NCBI GenBank assembly: GCA_016867055.1
Contig: VGKN01000116.1
Span: 1 to 5,565, forward strand
DNA: 5,565 bases
Origin: Candidatus Omnitrophota bacterium
GTDB lineage: Bacteria; Omnitrophota; Koll11; VGKN01
Direction of reading: 5' to 3'
Shown: piece after piece, positions 1 to 5,565 of the stretch
Layout of the letters: every line of letters begins with the position of its first letter
Position numbering within the stretch: position 1 is the first letter of the stretch
Made by a program: the position numbers and the translations under genes
Notes under the pieces: model-generated
What the model was told of the DNA's origin: nothing
Seen by the model: only the letters and a program-made list of their open reading frames with translations
Database searches by the model: none

Positions 1-1684
1 AATGGTAGCGGGTACAAAATATAGGGGTCAGTTTGAAGAACGTATAAAGGCGGTTATGGATGAGATAAAACGCTCTGAGAACATAATGGTTTTTATAGAT
101 GAACTGCATACGCTGGTTGGTGCTGGTGGAGCAGAGGGTGCTATAGATGCATCAAATATCCTTAAGCCGGCGCTTTCAAGAGGAGAGATTCAATGTATAG
201 GTGCGACTACCTTAGATGAATATAGGAAGTATATAGAGAAGGATGCTGCTTTGGAGAGGCGTTTCCAGACCATTATGGTAGATCCTCCTACAGTGGAAGA
301 GACAATTGAGATCTTAAAAGGCCTTCGTGATAGGTATGAGGCACATCATAGAGTAAAAATCACGGATGAGGCAATAAAGGCAGCTAGTAAACTTTCAGAT
401 AGGTATATTGCAGGGAGGTTTCTTCCTGATAAGGCTATTGACCTTATAGATGAGGCAGGTTCTCGTGCGAGGCTATGCGTTATGACCGCTCCTCCTAATA
501 TAAAAGACCTTGAAGCAAAAATAGAACATATAAAAAAGGAGAAGGAATCCGCTGTAAAAGGACAGGATTTTGAAAAGGCAGCCCGTTTTAGAGATGAGGA
601 GAGACAGGCAAAACTTGAACTTGAAAATGTTAAGAAGAACTGGAAACAGTCAACCCTTGAAAATCAACCGCAGGTAACTGAGGAGGATATAGCCCTTATT
701 GTGTCAAAATGGACTGGTATCCCCCTTGCAAGATTAGAAGAGAAAGAAACGGAGAAACTCCTTAAGATGGAGGAGGAGATGCATAAAAGGATGGTAGGAC
801 AAGATGAGGCGATAAGCGCTATTGCCCATGCGATAAGGCGTTCAAGGTCGGGTTTAAAGGACCCCAGACGCCCAATTGGTTCGTTTATATTTTTAGGTCC
901 TACTGGTGTGGGAAAGACCCTTTTAGGAAGAACGCTGGCTGAATTCATGTTTGGAGATGAAGACGCAATAATACAACTTGATATGTCAGAGTATATGGAA
1001 AAGTTCAATGTGTCACGTCTTGTAGGTGCACCACCCGGATATGTGGGATATGAGGAGGGAGGGCAACTTACAGAAAAGGTAAGGAGAAGACCTTATTCTG
1101 TTGTGTTGCTCGATGAGATAGAGAAGGCGCATCCGGATGTATTCAATATACTCTTACAGGTATTAGAAGACGGCAGGCTTACAGATAGTTTCGGAAGACG
1201 GGTTGATTTCAGGAACACCGCGCTTATTATGACCAGTAACATCGGCGCAGAGATGCTTAGGAAACAAGGCTCTTTAGGCTTTGCGCCTCCCAAGGAGGAT
1301 GCTTCATATCAGGCTATGAAATCAAAGCTCCTTGATGAGGTGAAGCGGACATTTAAACCGGAGTTTTTAAACAGGATAGATGATATAATCGTTTTTCACT
1401 CTCTTACAAAAGAAGACCTCCTGAAGATTGTTGAGATAGAATTAAATGAGGTAAAAAAGCGTGTCAGCGAGCAGGAGCTGACCTTGGAATTTACGCCGAA
1501 TGCAAAGGGTTTTCTTATCGAGAAAGGATTTGACCAGGTATTTGGAGCAAGGCCACTTAAGAGGACAATCCAGAGATATATTGAAGACCCACTTGCAGAA
1601 GAAATATTGAAGGGAAATTTGAAATCTGGCATACCTATTAGGGTAGATATGAAAGGGGATAGCCTTATATTTGAAAATGCGTAG
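1..1684 (+). CDS. clpC: ClpC-type AAA+ unfoldase of the Clp protease, 5'-truncated
   Basis: This is an ATP-dependent Hsp100 unfoldase that feeds substrates to the ClpP peptidase in the cytoplasm. The reading frame enters at base 2 and 560 codons are present. Family members run to roughly 800 residues or more, so about 250 N-terminal residues (Clp_N repeats and the D1 Walker A) lie upstream. Counting from the first codon, D1 shows the pore loop KYRG (6-9), Walker B VFIDEL (30-35), sensor GATT (67-70) and arginine finger LERRF (84-88). A UVR-type coiled middle segment spans about 174-209. D2 has Walker A GPTGVGKT (299-306), pore loop GYVG (346-349), Walker B VVLLDE (367-372), sensor TSNIG (411-415), FLNRID (455-460) and sensor-2 GAR (515-517). 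LGF at 425-427 sits where ClpP-docking tripeptides occur. The UVR segment and short middle domain favour ClpC over ClpB, and ClpA lacks UVR. All visible catalytic residues are intact. The methionine at base 2 is internal, not the true start. Confidence 0.96.
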   Translation, partial: MVAGTKYRGQFEERIKAVMDEIKRSENIMVFIDELHTLVGAGGAEGAIDASNILKPALSRGEIQCIGATTLDEYRKYIEKDAALERRFQTIMVDPPTVEETIEILKGLRDRYEAHHRVKITDEAIKAASKLSDRYIAGRFLPDKAIDLIDEAGSRARLCVMTAPPNIKDLEAKIEHIKKEKESAVKGQDFEKAARFRDEERQAKLELENVKKNWKQSTLENQPQVTEEDIALIVSKWTGIPLARLEEKETEKLLKMEEEMHKRMVGQDEAISAIAHAIRRSRSGLKDPRRPIGSFIFLGPTGVGKTLLGRTLAEFMFGDEDAIIQLDMSEYMEKFNVSRLVGAPPGYVGYEEGGQLTEKVRRRPYSVVLLDEIEKAHPDVFNILLQVLEDGRLTDSFGRRVDFRNTALIMTSNIGAEMLRKQGSLGFAPPKEDASYQAMKSKLLDEVKRTFKPEFLNRIDDIIVFHSLTKEDLLKIVEIELNEVKKRVSEQELTLEFTPNAKGFLIEKGFDQVFGARPLKRTIQRYIEDPLAEEILKGNLKSGIPIRVDMKGDSLIFENA

Positions 1685-1689
1685 TTCTT

Positions 1690-3504
1690 ATGGTTAAATC
1701 CAATATACGTACAAAATGGTTACTCAGCGTAATTACCTTAGTTATAGTTCTGATATTTAGTTTAAGTGTGTATATGAATTTTTTTGTCGGTAGATTTAAG
1801 CAAAGAGTAGAAAAAGGATTATCAAATCTATTAGATAAGGAGGTCTATATTGGAGGTATTAAAGTAGCATCTGCATTTGGCATAGCTTTTAAAAATTTAA
1901 AGGTTATAAATAAAGAGGACAAGAGTATATTCTTTGAGGCTAAAAAGTTGGTTTTAAAATATTCCCCGTCAGATATTTTTATAGGGAGGTTTAATAATGT
2001 CAAGGTGGCGCAGATAACAGAGCCAAGGATTTACTTAAGCGACATAGATAATCTGTTATTTTTTATAAGGAATCATAGGCTTGGAATGCCAAGAGATATA
2101 CAGCTAAGCGTTGAAAACGGAACCCTTATTTTAGGAAAATCTACCACTTTTTTCAAGGATTTCTGTGGAAGGATTAGACTTGTATCGGATAGAATTGAGT
2201 TTAGAGATATCAGGATGGATATGTTTTCTATCCCTGTAAATATGTATGGATATATTTCAGATTTATCGCATTCGCCATATCTTGATTTACACATAAATTC
2301 TAATAACCCTGAGGTATATCTTCTCCTAAACCTTGATGGTCCAGCAAGCAATTCCTCTGTTAGTGGATGGATAAGTTTGTTCGGAAGACCAAGGCAGGCC
2401 ATTCAAGGCAACCTGCTCGTTGATAAAGGCTTATTTAAAATAAAAAACTTTATTATTGAAAAACTTTATCTCATCAATTTAGAGATGGATTTGGAGAGAT
2501 TAGATTTTATGATGGAAGTATCGCCATATAAAGAGGGTTTAAAAGATTTTGTTAAGACAGAATCTGATACGGGAAGATTGAGAAGAGAGATGTTCGGTGA
2601 GGACGAGTTAAAAATTCCTGAAAAAAGGCGATTTCTTTTTTGTCTAAATCTAAACCATGTGAATATCTTTGGCTATGACCTGCTTTTAAATGTTTATTTA
2701 TTTGGGAATGTATATCAAAAAGACAGATATATAGATACAATCAAGGGAACGCTGATTACGAAGAATACTATGATAGACTTTACCCCCATCGGAGAATTTA
2801 ACTCAAATTTTGAGTATAAAGAAGGCGTGTTAAAATTAGAGAGATTTTCTTTTGGAGACTCTTTTGATCTGACAGGGGAGATAAATCTGAAAAGGCCTTT
2901 TAATGTTAATATAGAGGTTAAATTAACAGAGTTAGACCTCTCAAGCCTTGTGATGTTCGGGAGTCAAAAATTGCGAGAATCTGTAACAGGAAGTCTCTCT
3001 GGAGATATAAAGGCAGAAGAAAATCTCTTAAAGCCCAGGATAAGAGGAAAACTTAATGCGAGAAACGGAAGGCTGGGTTTAGTGGATTACAAGGTAGCAA
3101 ATGTAAATCTTCAGGGAACCTGGCCAGTGCTTGAAATACTTGATTCACAGATTTTAAGAGAGAATGGATATTTTATGCTTGATGGTTTTGTAGATTTAAG
3201 GAGGCTCGGAAGGCCAAGATTCTTAGAAGGGCTTCGCATTTGCTCCGATGAAAAGACAGTGGTTTGGGCAGGCTGGGATATAGTAAAAGAGATAGACCAG
3301 GGCGAAGAACTAAATCTTGAAAAGAACATAGGAGAGGATTTCAAGATAAATTTTAAGAAATTTATAAATGATGAAGTATATACCCAGGACTATAAGGACG
3401 ATGAAATAGAACTTGAGTATAAATTGAGAAACAATAAGAGTTTTAAGATGCGTCTTAAGGAGAGCGAGGAAACTCTCCAATTGCAGCACAGGATCAAATT
3501 TTAG
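1690..3504 (+). CDS. Membrane-anchored AsmA/TamB-like (repeating beta-groove) protein, putative lipid-transport bridge
   Basis: A complete 604-residue protein without a confident family name. A basic N-terminus (K3, R7, K9) precedes one hydrophobic segment at about 10-32, giving a signal-anchor with the rest in the periplasm. Residues about 38-116 follow the AsmA/TamB N-terminal pattern: a short helix, a strand with VYIGGIKV, a strand with GIAFKNLKV, then FFEAKKLVLKY and a strand ending in EPRIYL. The remainder is mostly alternating hydrophobic/polar beta strands, with a charged linker at about 281-313. Two related motifs occur, at 223-250 and 431-464: SVxG, then IxG, then G seven residues on. 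The last 35 residues look like amphipathic strands ending in phenylalanine, as in TamB C-termini. Known repeating beta-groove proteins (TamB, YhdP, YdbH) carry phospholipid between membranes; a similar role here is inference, supported by mlaE starting 6 bases later. The start is 5 bases after clpC with no clear Shine-Dalgarno, suggesting coupled translation. It is shorter than TamB and YhdP, nearer AsmA in length. Confidence 0.75.
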   Translation: MVKSNIRTKWLLSVITLVIVLIFSLSVYMNFFVGRFKQRVEKGLSNLLDKEVYIGGIKVASAFGIAFKNLKVINKEDKSIFFEAKKLVLKYSPSDIFIGRFNNVKVAQITEPRIYLSDIDNLLFFIRNHRLGMPRDIQLSVENGTLILGKSTTFFKDFCGRIRLVSDRIEFRDIRMDMFSIPVNMYGYISDLSHSPYLDLHINSNNPEVYLLLNLDGPASNSSVSGWISLFGRPRQAIQGNLLVDKGLFKIKNFIIEKLYLINLEMDLERLDFMMEVSPYKEGLKDFVKTESDTGRLRREMFGEDELKIPEKRRFLFCLNLNHVNIFGYDLLLNVYLFGNVYQKDRYIDTIKGTLITKNTMIDFTPIGEFNSNFEYKEGVLKLERFSFGDSFDLTGEINLKRPFNVNIEVKLTELDLSSLVMFGSQKLRESVTGSLSGDIKAEENLLKPRIRGKLNARNGRLGLVDYKVANVNLQGTWPVLEILDSQILRENGYFMLDGFVDLRRLGRPRFLEGLRICSDEKTVVWAGWDIVKEIDQGEELNLEKNIGEDFKINFKKFINDEVYTQDYKDDEIELEYKLRNNKSFKMRLKESEETLQLQHRIKF

Positions 3505-3510
3505 AAAGAT

Positions 3511-4290
3511 ATGGATAATTTAACGAGCAGATCGGGAAGAAGATTGTTAGCATTTTTTAACTACATAGGGGCGGTGTCAATTTTGTTTTATCAGACCCTT
3601 CTCTGGATGTTGACAAGCCGTCCAAAGAAGAACATTATCTTAGACCAGATGAACAAAATAGGCGTTAGCAGTCTTCCTATAGTATTTTTAACAAGTATGT
3701 TTACAGGGATAGTCCTCGCCCTACAGAGTGCTTACCAGATGCAGAAGATCTCCGCCCAGTTATACATAGCAAGCCTCGTGGCACTTTCTATGACAAGGGA
3801 ACTCGGACCTGTGCTTACAGCCCTTGTAGTAGCCGGCAGGGTCGGTGCATCCATTACAGCAGAATTAGGAACAATGAAGGTTACAGAACAGATAGATGCG
3901 CTTGAAACACTCGCTGCAAATCCCATACAGTATCTAATTGTACCAAGGTTTTTAGCCACAATAATTATGCTTCCCGTTTTAACCATTTATGCGGATTTCA
4001 TAGGAATGTTTGGAGGATACCTGGTAGGGGTATACAAACTTGGTATAAGCCACAGCATATATGTAAAGATGACATATGAACCCCTGATGTTTAAAGACAT
4101 GTTTTCAGGTCTTTTTAAAAGTTTCATATTTGCGATTATAATATCCATAATAGGATGTTACGAGGGTTTTAGAACAGAGGGTGGCGCAGAGGGCGTAGGT
4201 AGGGCTACTACCCTATCCGTAGTTATTTCATTTATACTCATAATTGCTGCGGACTGTTTATTTACAGCGATATTCTATTTTGCATTTTGA
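3511..4290 (+). CDS. mlaE: MlaE/YrbE-family phospholipid ABC transporter permease
   Basis: This is the inner-membrane permease of the MlaFED complex, which exchanges phospholipids between the inner membrane and the MlaD pore. At 259 residues it matches the usual MlaE length. An interfacial N-terminal helix region (about 10-35) is followed by hydrophobic segments at about 52-72, 84-110, 141-173, 201-216 and 233-257. The family signature is clear: TRELGPVLTALVVAGRVGAS (95-114), then AELGTMKVTEQIDALE (117-132), the coupling region facing the ATPase. CYEGF (216-220) and GAEGVG (225-230) are also typical. There is no N-terminal STAS fusion. The gene starts 6 bases after the AsmA/TamB-like gene, preceded only by a weak purine run (AGAAAG), so translational coupling is likely. 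Plant TGD1 and mycobacterial YrbE are homologues. The position next to an MlaF-type ATPase and an MCE protein supports the Mla assignment; the exact lipid and the direction of transport cannot be read from sequence. Confidence 0.96.
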   Translation: MDNLTSRSGRRLLAFFNYIGAVSILFYQTLLWMLTSRPKKNIILDQMNKIGVSSLPIVFLTSMFTGIVLALQSAYQMQKISAQLYIASLVALSMTRELGPVLTALVVAGRVGASITAELGTMKVTEQIDALETLAANPIQYLIVPRFLATIIMLPVLTIYADFIGMFGGYLVGVYKLGISHSIYVKMTYEPLMFKDMFSGLFKSFIFAIIISIIGCYEGFRTEGGAEGVGRATTLSVVISFILIIAADCLFTAIFYFAF

Positions 4291-4294
4291 TAGT

Positions 4295-4323
4295 TTAACT
4301 CAGAAGTCAGATATCAGAGTTAG
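4295..4323 (+). other. Imperfect hairpin / degenerate CAGA heptads in the mlaE-mlaF gap
   Basis: The 36 bases between the mlaE stop and the mlaF start contain TAACTC (4296-4301) and its exact reverse complement GAGTTA (4317-4322). A T-G wobble extends the stem outward. Inside, GA/TC and GT/AT pairs are separated by single A-A mismatches and closed by a CAG loop. The same bases read as three degenerate 7-base units beginning CAGA: CAGAAGT (4301-4307), CAGATAT (4308-4314) and CAGAGTT (4315-4321). The only Shine-Dalgarno-like bases for mlaF, AGAG at 4316-4319, fall mostly in the 3' arm. There is no trailing T-run, so it is not an intrinsic terminator. Function is unknown; the pairing is visible but weak and may be chance. 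Confidence 0.45.
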
Positions 4324-4326
4324 CAT

Positions 4327-5073
4327 ATGATAGAAATAATAAATCTCTGCAAATCTTTTAATGATCATTTGGTGTTAGATAATCTGAACCTCACCATTAA
4401 TACCGGCGAGACCATGGTTATAATTGGAAGAAGTGGTTGCGGGAAGAGTGTTTTGCTGAAACATATAATTGGGATTATGAAACCCGACTCAGGACAGGTG
4501 ATAATAGACGGAGAAGATATAGTCCGTATGAGTGAAAAAGAACTTAATAACCTCAGGCTTAAATTCGGTATGCTTTTTCAGGGCGCAGCCCTTTTTGATT
4601 CTCTTACTGTCAGTGAGAATGTGGGGTTTTCGTTAAGAGAGAGAAGGTTTGAGGATACCTTGATAAATACAAGGATAGGCGAATGTCTTGGGATGGTCGG
4701 GCTTAAGGGCATTGAGGATTTAAAGCCATCTGAGTTAAGTGGCGGTATGAGAAAGCGCGTTGGACTTGCAAGGGCGATATGCACCAATCCTCAAATAGTG
4801 CTTTACGATGAACCGACAACAGGGGTAGACCCTATAATGGCTGACGCAGTAAATGACCTGATTATAGATTTGAGTAAAAAATTAAATATAACCTCCATTG
4901 TGGTTACGCATGATATGGTAAGCGCTTATAAGATTGCGACAAGAATAGCTATGCTTTACAAAGGAAAGATTGTAGAGGTGGGAACGCCTGAGGAAATAAA
5001 AAATACCAAAAATCCAATTGTTCATCAATTTATAATGGGTCTGGCATTAGGCCCAATAACGGAAGAAAGTTAA
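4327..5073 (+). CDS. mlaF: MlaF-family ABC transporter ATP-binding protein (phospholipid transport)
   Basis: This is the cytoplasmic ATPase that drives MlaE. The 248-residue protein is a single complete ABC domain. Walker A is GRSGCGKS (34-41), the Q-loop is in FQGAALFDSLTV (84-95, Q85), the ABC signature is LSGGM (137-141), Walker B is IVLYDEP (157-163, catalytic E162), the D-loop region is GVDP (166-169), and the switch histidine is H195 in THD. The FQGAALFDSLTV stretch and the LSGGMRKRVGLARAI signature region are characteristic of the MlaF/Ttg2A/TGD3 group rather than of drug or amino-acid ABC ATPases. A short tail after about 230 ends in GLALGPITEES; in known MlaF structures the C-terminal tail contacts the partner subunit. 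The start at 4327 lies 36 bases after mlaE and has only a weak AGAG ribosome-binding sequence, partly inside a possible hairpin. All catalytic residues are present, so the ATPase should be active. Confidence 0.96.
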   Translation: MIEIINLCKSFNDHLVLDNLNLTINTGETMVIIGRSGCGKSVLLKHIIGIMKPDSGQVIIDGEDIVRMSEKELNNLRLKFGMLFQGAALFDSLTVSENVGFSLRERRFEDTLINTRIGECLGMVGLKGIEDLKPSELSGGMRKRVGLARAICTNPQIVLYDEPTTGVDPIMADAVNDLIIDLSKKLNITSIVVTHDMVSAYKIATRIAMLYKGKIVEVGTPEEIKNTKNPIVHQFIMGLALGPITEES

Positions 5074-5081
5074 AATTAAAA

Positions 5082-5088
5082 AAGAGGT
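5082..5088 (+). promoter_or_regulatory. Ribosome binding site of mlaD
   Basis: AAGAGGT ends 7 bases before the ATG at 5096, and its GAGGT core is an exact match to the Shine-Dalgarno consensus. It is the only strong ribosome-binding site among the four gene starts in the window. It fixes the mlaD start at 5096, just ahead of a basic N-terminus and membrane anchor. Confidence 0.75.
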
Positions 5089-5095
5089 AAAAGAG

Positions 5096-5565
5096 ATGAT
5101 AAAGCAGAAGAGTAATTTAGATGTAAAGGTGGGTATATTTGTTTTTATCGGTATAATTATCTTAACCATAATTGTATTTTCTATAGGAGGAAAACACTTT
5201 TTCAGGGTGGGCTACAATATAAAGGTCATTTTCAATTTTGCAAATGGGCTTGAAGTGGGTGCACCTGTAAGAGTAGCGGGTGTAAGTGTTGGAGAGGTGA
5301 AGGAGATATTCATAAAAAATGACCCACAATCCGGTGATACAAAGGTTGAGGTAATAGCGTGGCTTGAAAGGGATGTTAGGGTTCAAACGGACGCAAAGGC
5401 CTATATAAACACACTCGGTCTTTTGGGCGAGAAATATGTAGAGATTATGCCAGGTATAGATAGAAATATTTTAAACGAAAATGATATTCTCATTGGTTAT
5501 GACCCAACCTCTATGGAGAAGGTTACTGAAAAGGCGCTGGGAGTGATTAATAAACTTGATAGGGC
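5096..5565 (+). CDS. mlaD: MlaD-family MCE-domain protein, 3'-truncated by the window end
   Basis: This is the periplasmic MCE subunit of MlaFED. In characterised systems it forms a hexameric ring on MlaE with a central hydrophobic pore for lipid. The frame is open from the ATG at 5096 to the window end, giving 156 codons plus two bases. A basic start (MIKQK) leads into one membrane helix at about 13-31 and then an MCE domain at about 40-119. Its hallmarks are FANGLEVGAPVRVAGVSVGEV (48-68, quoted in part: GLEVGAPVRVAGVSVG) and the pore-loop stretch NTLGLLGEKYVEIMPG (105-120). After IGYDPTSMEKVTEKAL (133-148) a helical segment seems to begin, as in MCE proteins longer than the 183-residue E. 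coli MlaD, so total length and C-terminal architecture are unknown. It starts 22 bases after mlaF and has a good ribosome-binding site. Plant TGD2 and Mce proteins share the domain; operon order supports MlaD. Confidence 0.95.
   Translation, partial: MIKQKSNLDVKVGIFVFIGIIILTIIVFSIGGKHFFRVGYNIKVIFNFANGLEVGAPVRVAGVSVGEVKEIFIKNDPQSGDTKVEVIAWLERDVRVQTDAKAYINTLGLLGEKYVEIMPGIDRNILNENDILIGYDPTSMEKVTEKALGVINKLDR

Larger units (their letters stand above)
1..5565 (+). other. Probable single transcription unit: clpC - AsmA/TamB-like - mlaE - mlaF - mlaD
   Basis: All five genes point the same way, with gaps of 5, 6, 36 and 22 bases. None of the gaps shows a GC-rich hairpin followed by a T-run, and the two shortest are too small to hold a promoter. 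The lipid-transport genes are therefore expected to be at least partly transcribed by read-through from clpC. An internal promoter inside the 3' end of clpC cannot be excluded from sequence alone. The promoter and terminator of the unit lie outside the window. Confidence 0.65.

Noticed and set aside
2..4. ATG at base 2 as the start of the unfoldase gene
   Set aside because: It lies inside the conserved D1 pore-loop region (xVAGTKYRG), so it is an internal codon; the gene continues upstream of the window.
664..1008. Minus-strand open frame of 114 codons opposite clpC
   Set aside because: It lies wholly opposite the conserved D2 region, is low-complexity in Ser/Ile/Leu, and has no recognisable motif. 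It is a shadow of the coding strand, as are the shorter minus-strand frames at 1093-1293, 1396-1632, 2073-2402, 3111-3344, 3732-3986 and 4578-4787.
1..1684. ClpB or ClpA instead of ClpC
   Set aside because: A short UVR-type middle segment replaces the long coiled-coil M-domain of ClpB, and ClpA lacks UVR. The LGF motif between sensor 1 and the D2 arginine finger sits where ClpP-docking loops occur, which ClpB lacks.
4291..4326. Intrinsic terminator between mlaE and mlaF
   Set aside because: The possible hairpin is AT-rich, interrupted by mismatches and has no T-run after it.
5074..5095. Promoter or terminator between mlaF and mlaD
   Set aside because: The 22 bases are an A-rich purine tract holding the ribosome-binding site; there is no inverted repeat and no room for a -35/-10 pair.
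5162..5386. Minus-strand open frame of 74 codons near the right end
   Set aside because: It is fully opposite the MCE domain of mlaD, which is strongly recognisable on the + strand; the minus-strand product has no identifiable feature.
1..5565. Mobile element, CRISPR array, tRNA/rRNA or riboswitch
   Set aside because: I saw no transposase or integrase, terminal inverted repeats, regularly spaced direct repeats, or RNA-gene-like sequence; nearly every base is accounted for by five conserved-type genes.

Overview
The window looks like part of a chromosome from a diderm (Gram-negative-type) bacterium. It holds an MCE-family lipid transporter, which acts at an outer-membrane-containing envelope, and a ClpC-type unfoldase with a UVR motif. 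That ClpC type is common in Firmicutes, cyanobacteria, actinobacteria and several deep diderm phyla, but rare in beta- and gammaproteobacteria. The DNA is visibly AT-leaning, with many ATA, AGA and AGG codons. A lineage such as Nitrospirota or Omnitrophota, or a similar uncultivated diderm, would fit, but this is a low-confidence inference because the window has no marker gene.

All five genes lie on the + strand and are tightly packed. In order they are: the last 560 codons of clpC (1-1684); a 604-residue membrane-anchored, beta-rich protein of AsmA/TamB-like (repeating beta-groove) appearance (1690-3504); mlaE, the permease (3511-4290); mlaF, the ATPase (4327-5073); and the first 156 codons of mlaD, the MCE-domain protein (5096 to the window end). 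The gaps are 5, 6, 36 and 22 bases. No terminator is visible and there is little room for internal promoters, so the block reads as one operon or the middle of one. The longest gene-free stretch is the 36-base mlaE-mlaF gap, which can fold into an imperfect hairpin.

MlaE, MlaF and MlaD form an inner-membrane ABC complex that moves phospholipids between the inner membrane and a periplasmic carrier or conduit. The preceding protein has an N-terminal membrane anchor, a long predicted beta periplasmic part, two copies of an AsmA-like motif and a C-terminus that resembles the end of TamB. It is the most interesting item here, because it could supply a periplasmic bridge for the MlaFED pump, a role played by soluble MlaC in Escherichia coli. 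MlaC, MlaB and MlaA are not in the window, and what lies beyond its edges is unknown. ClpC itself is a general protein quality-control ATPase, and its link to the lipid genes may only be shared transcription.
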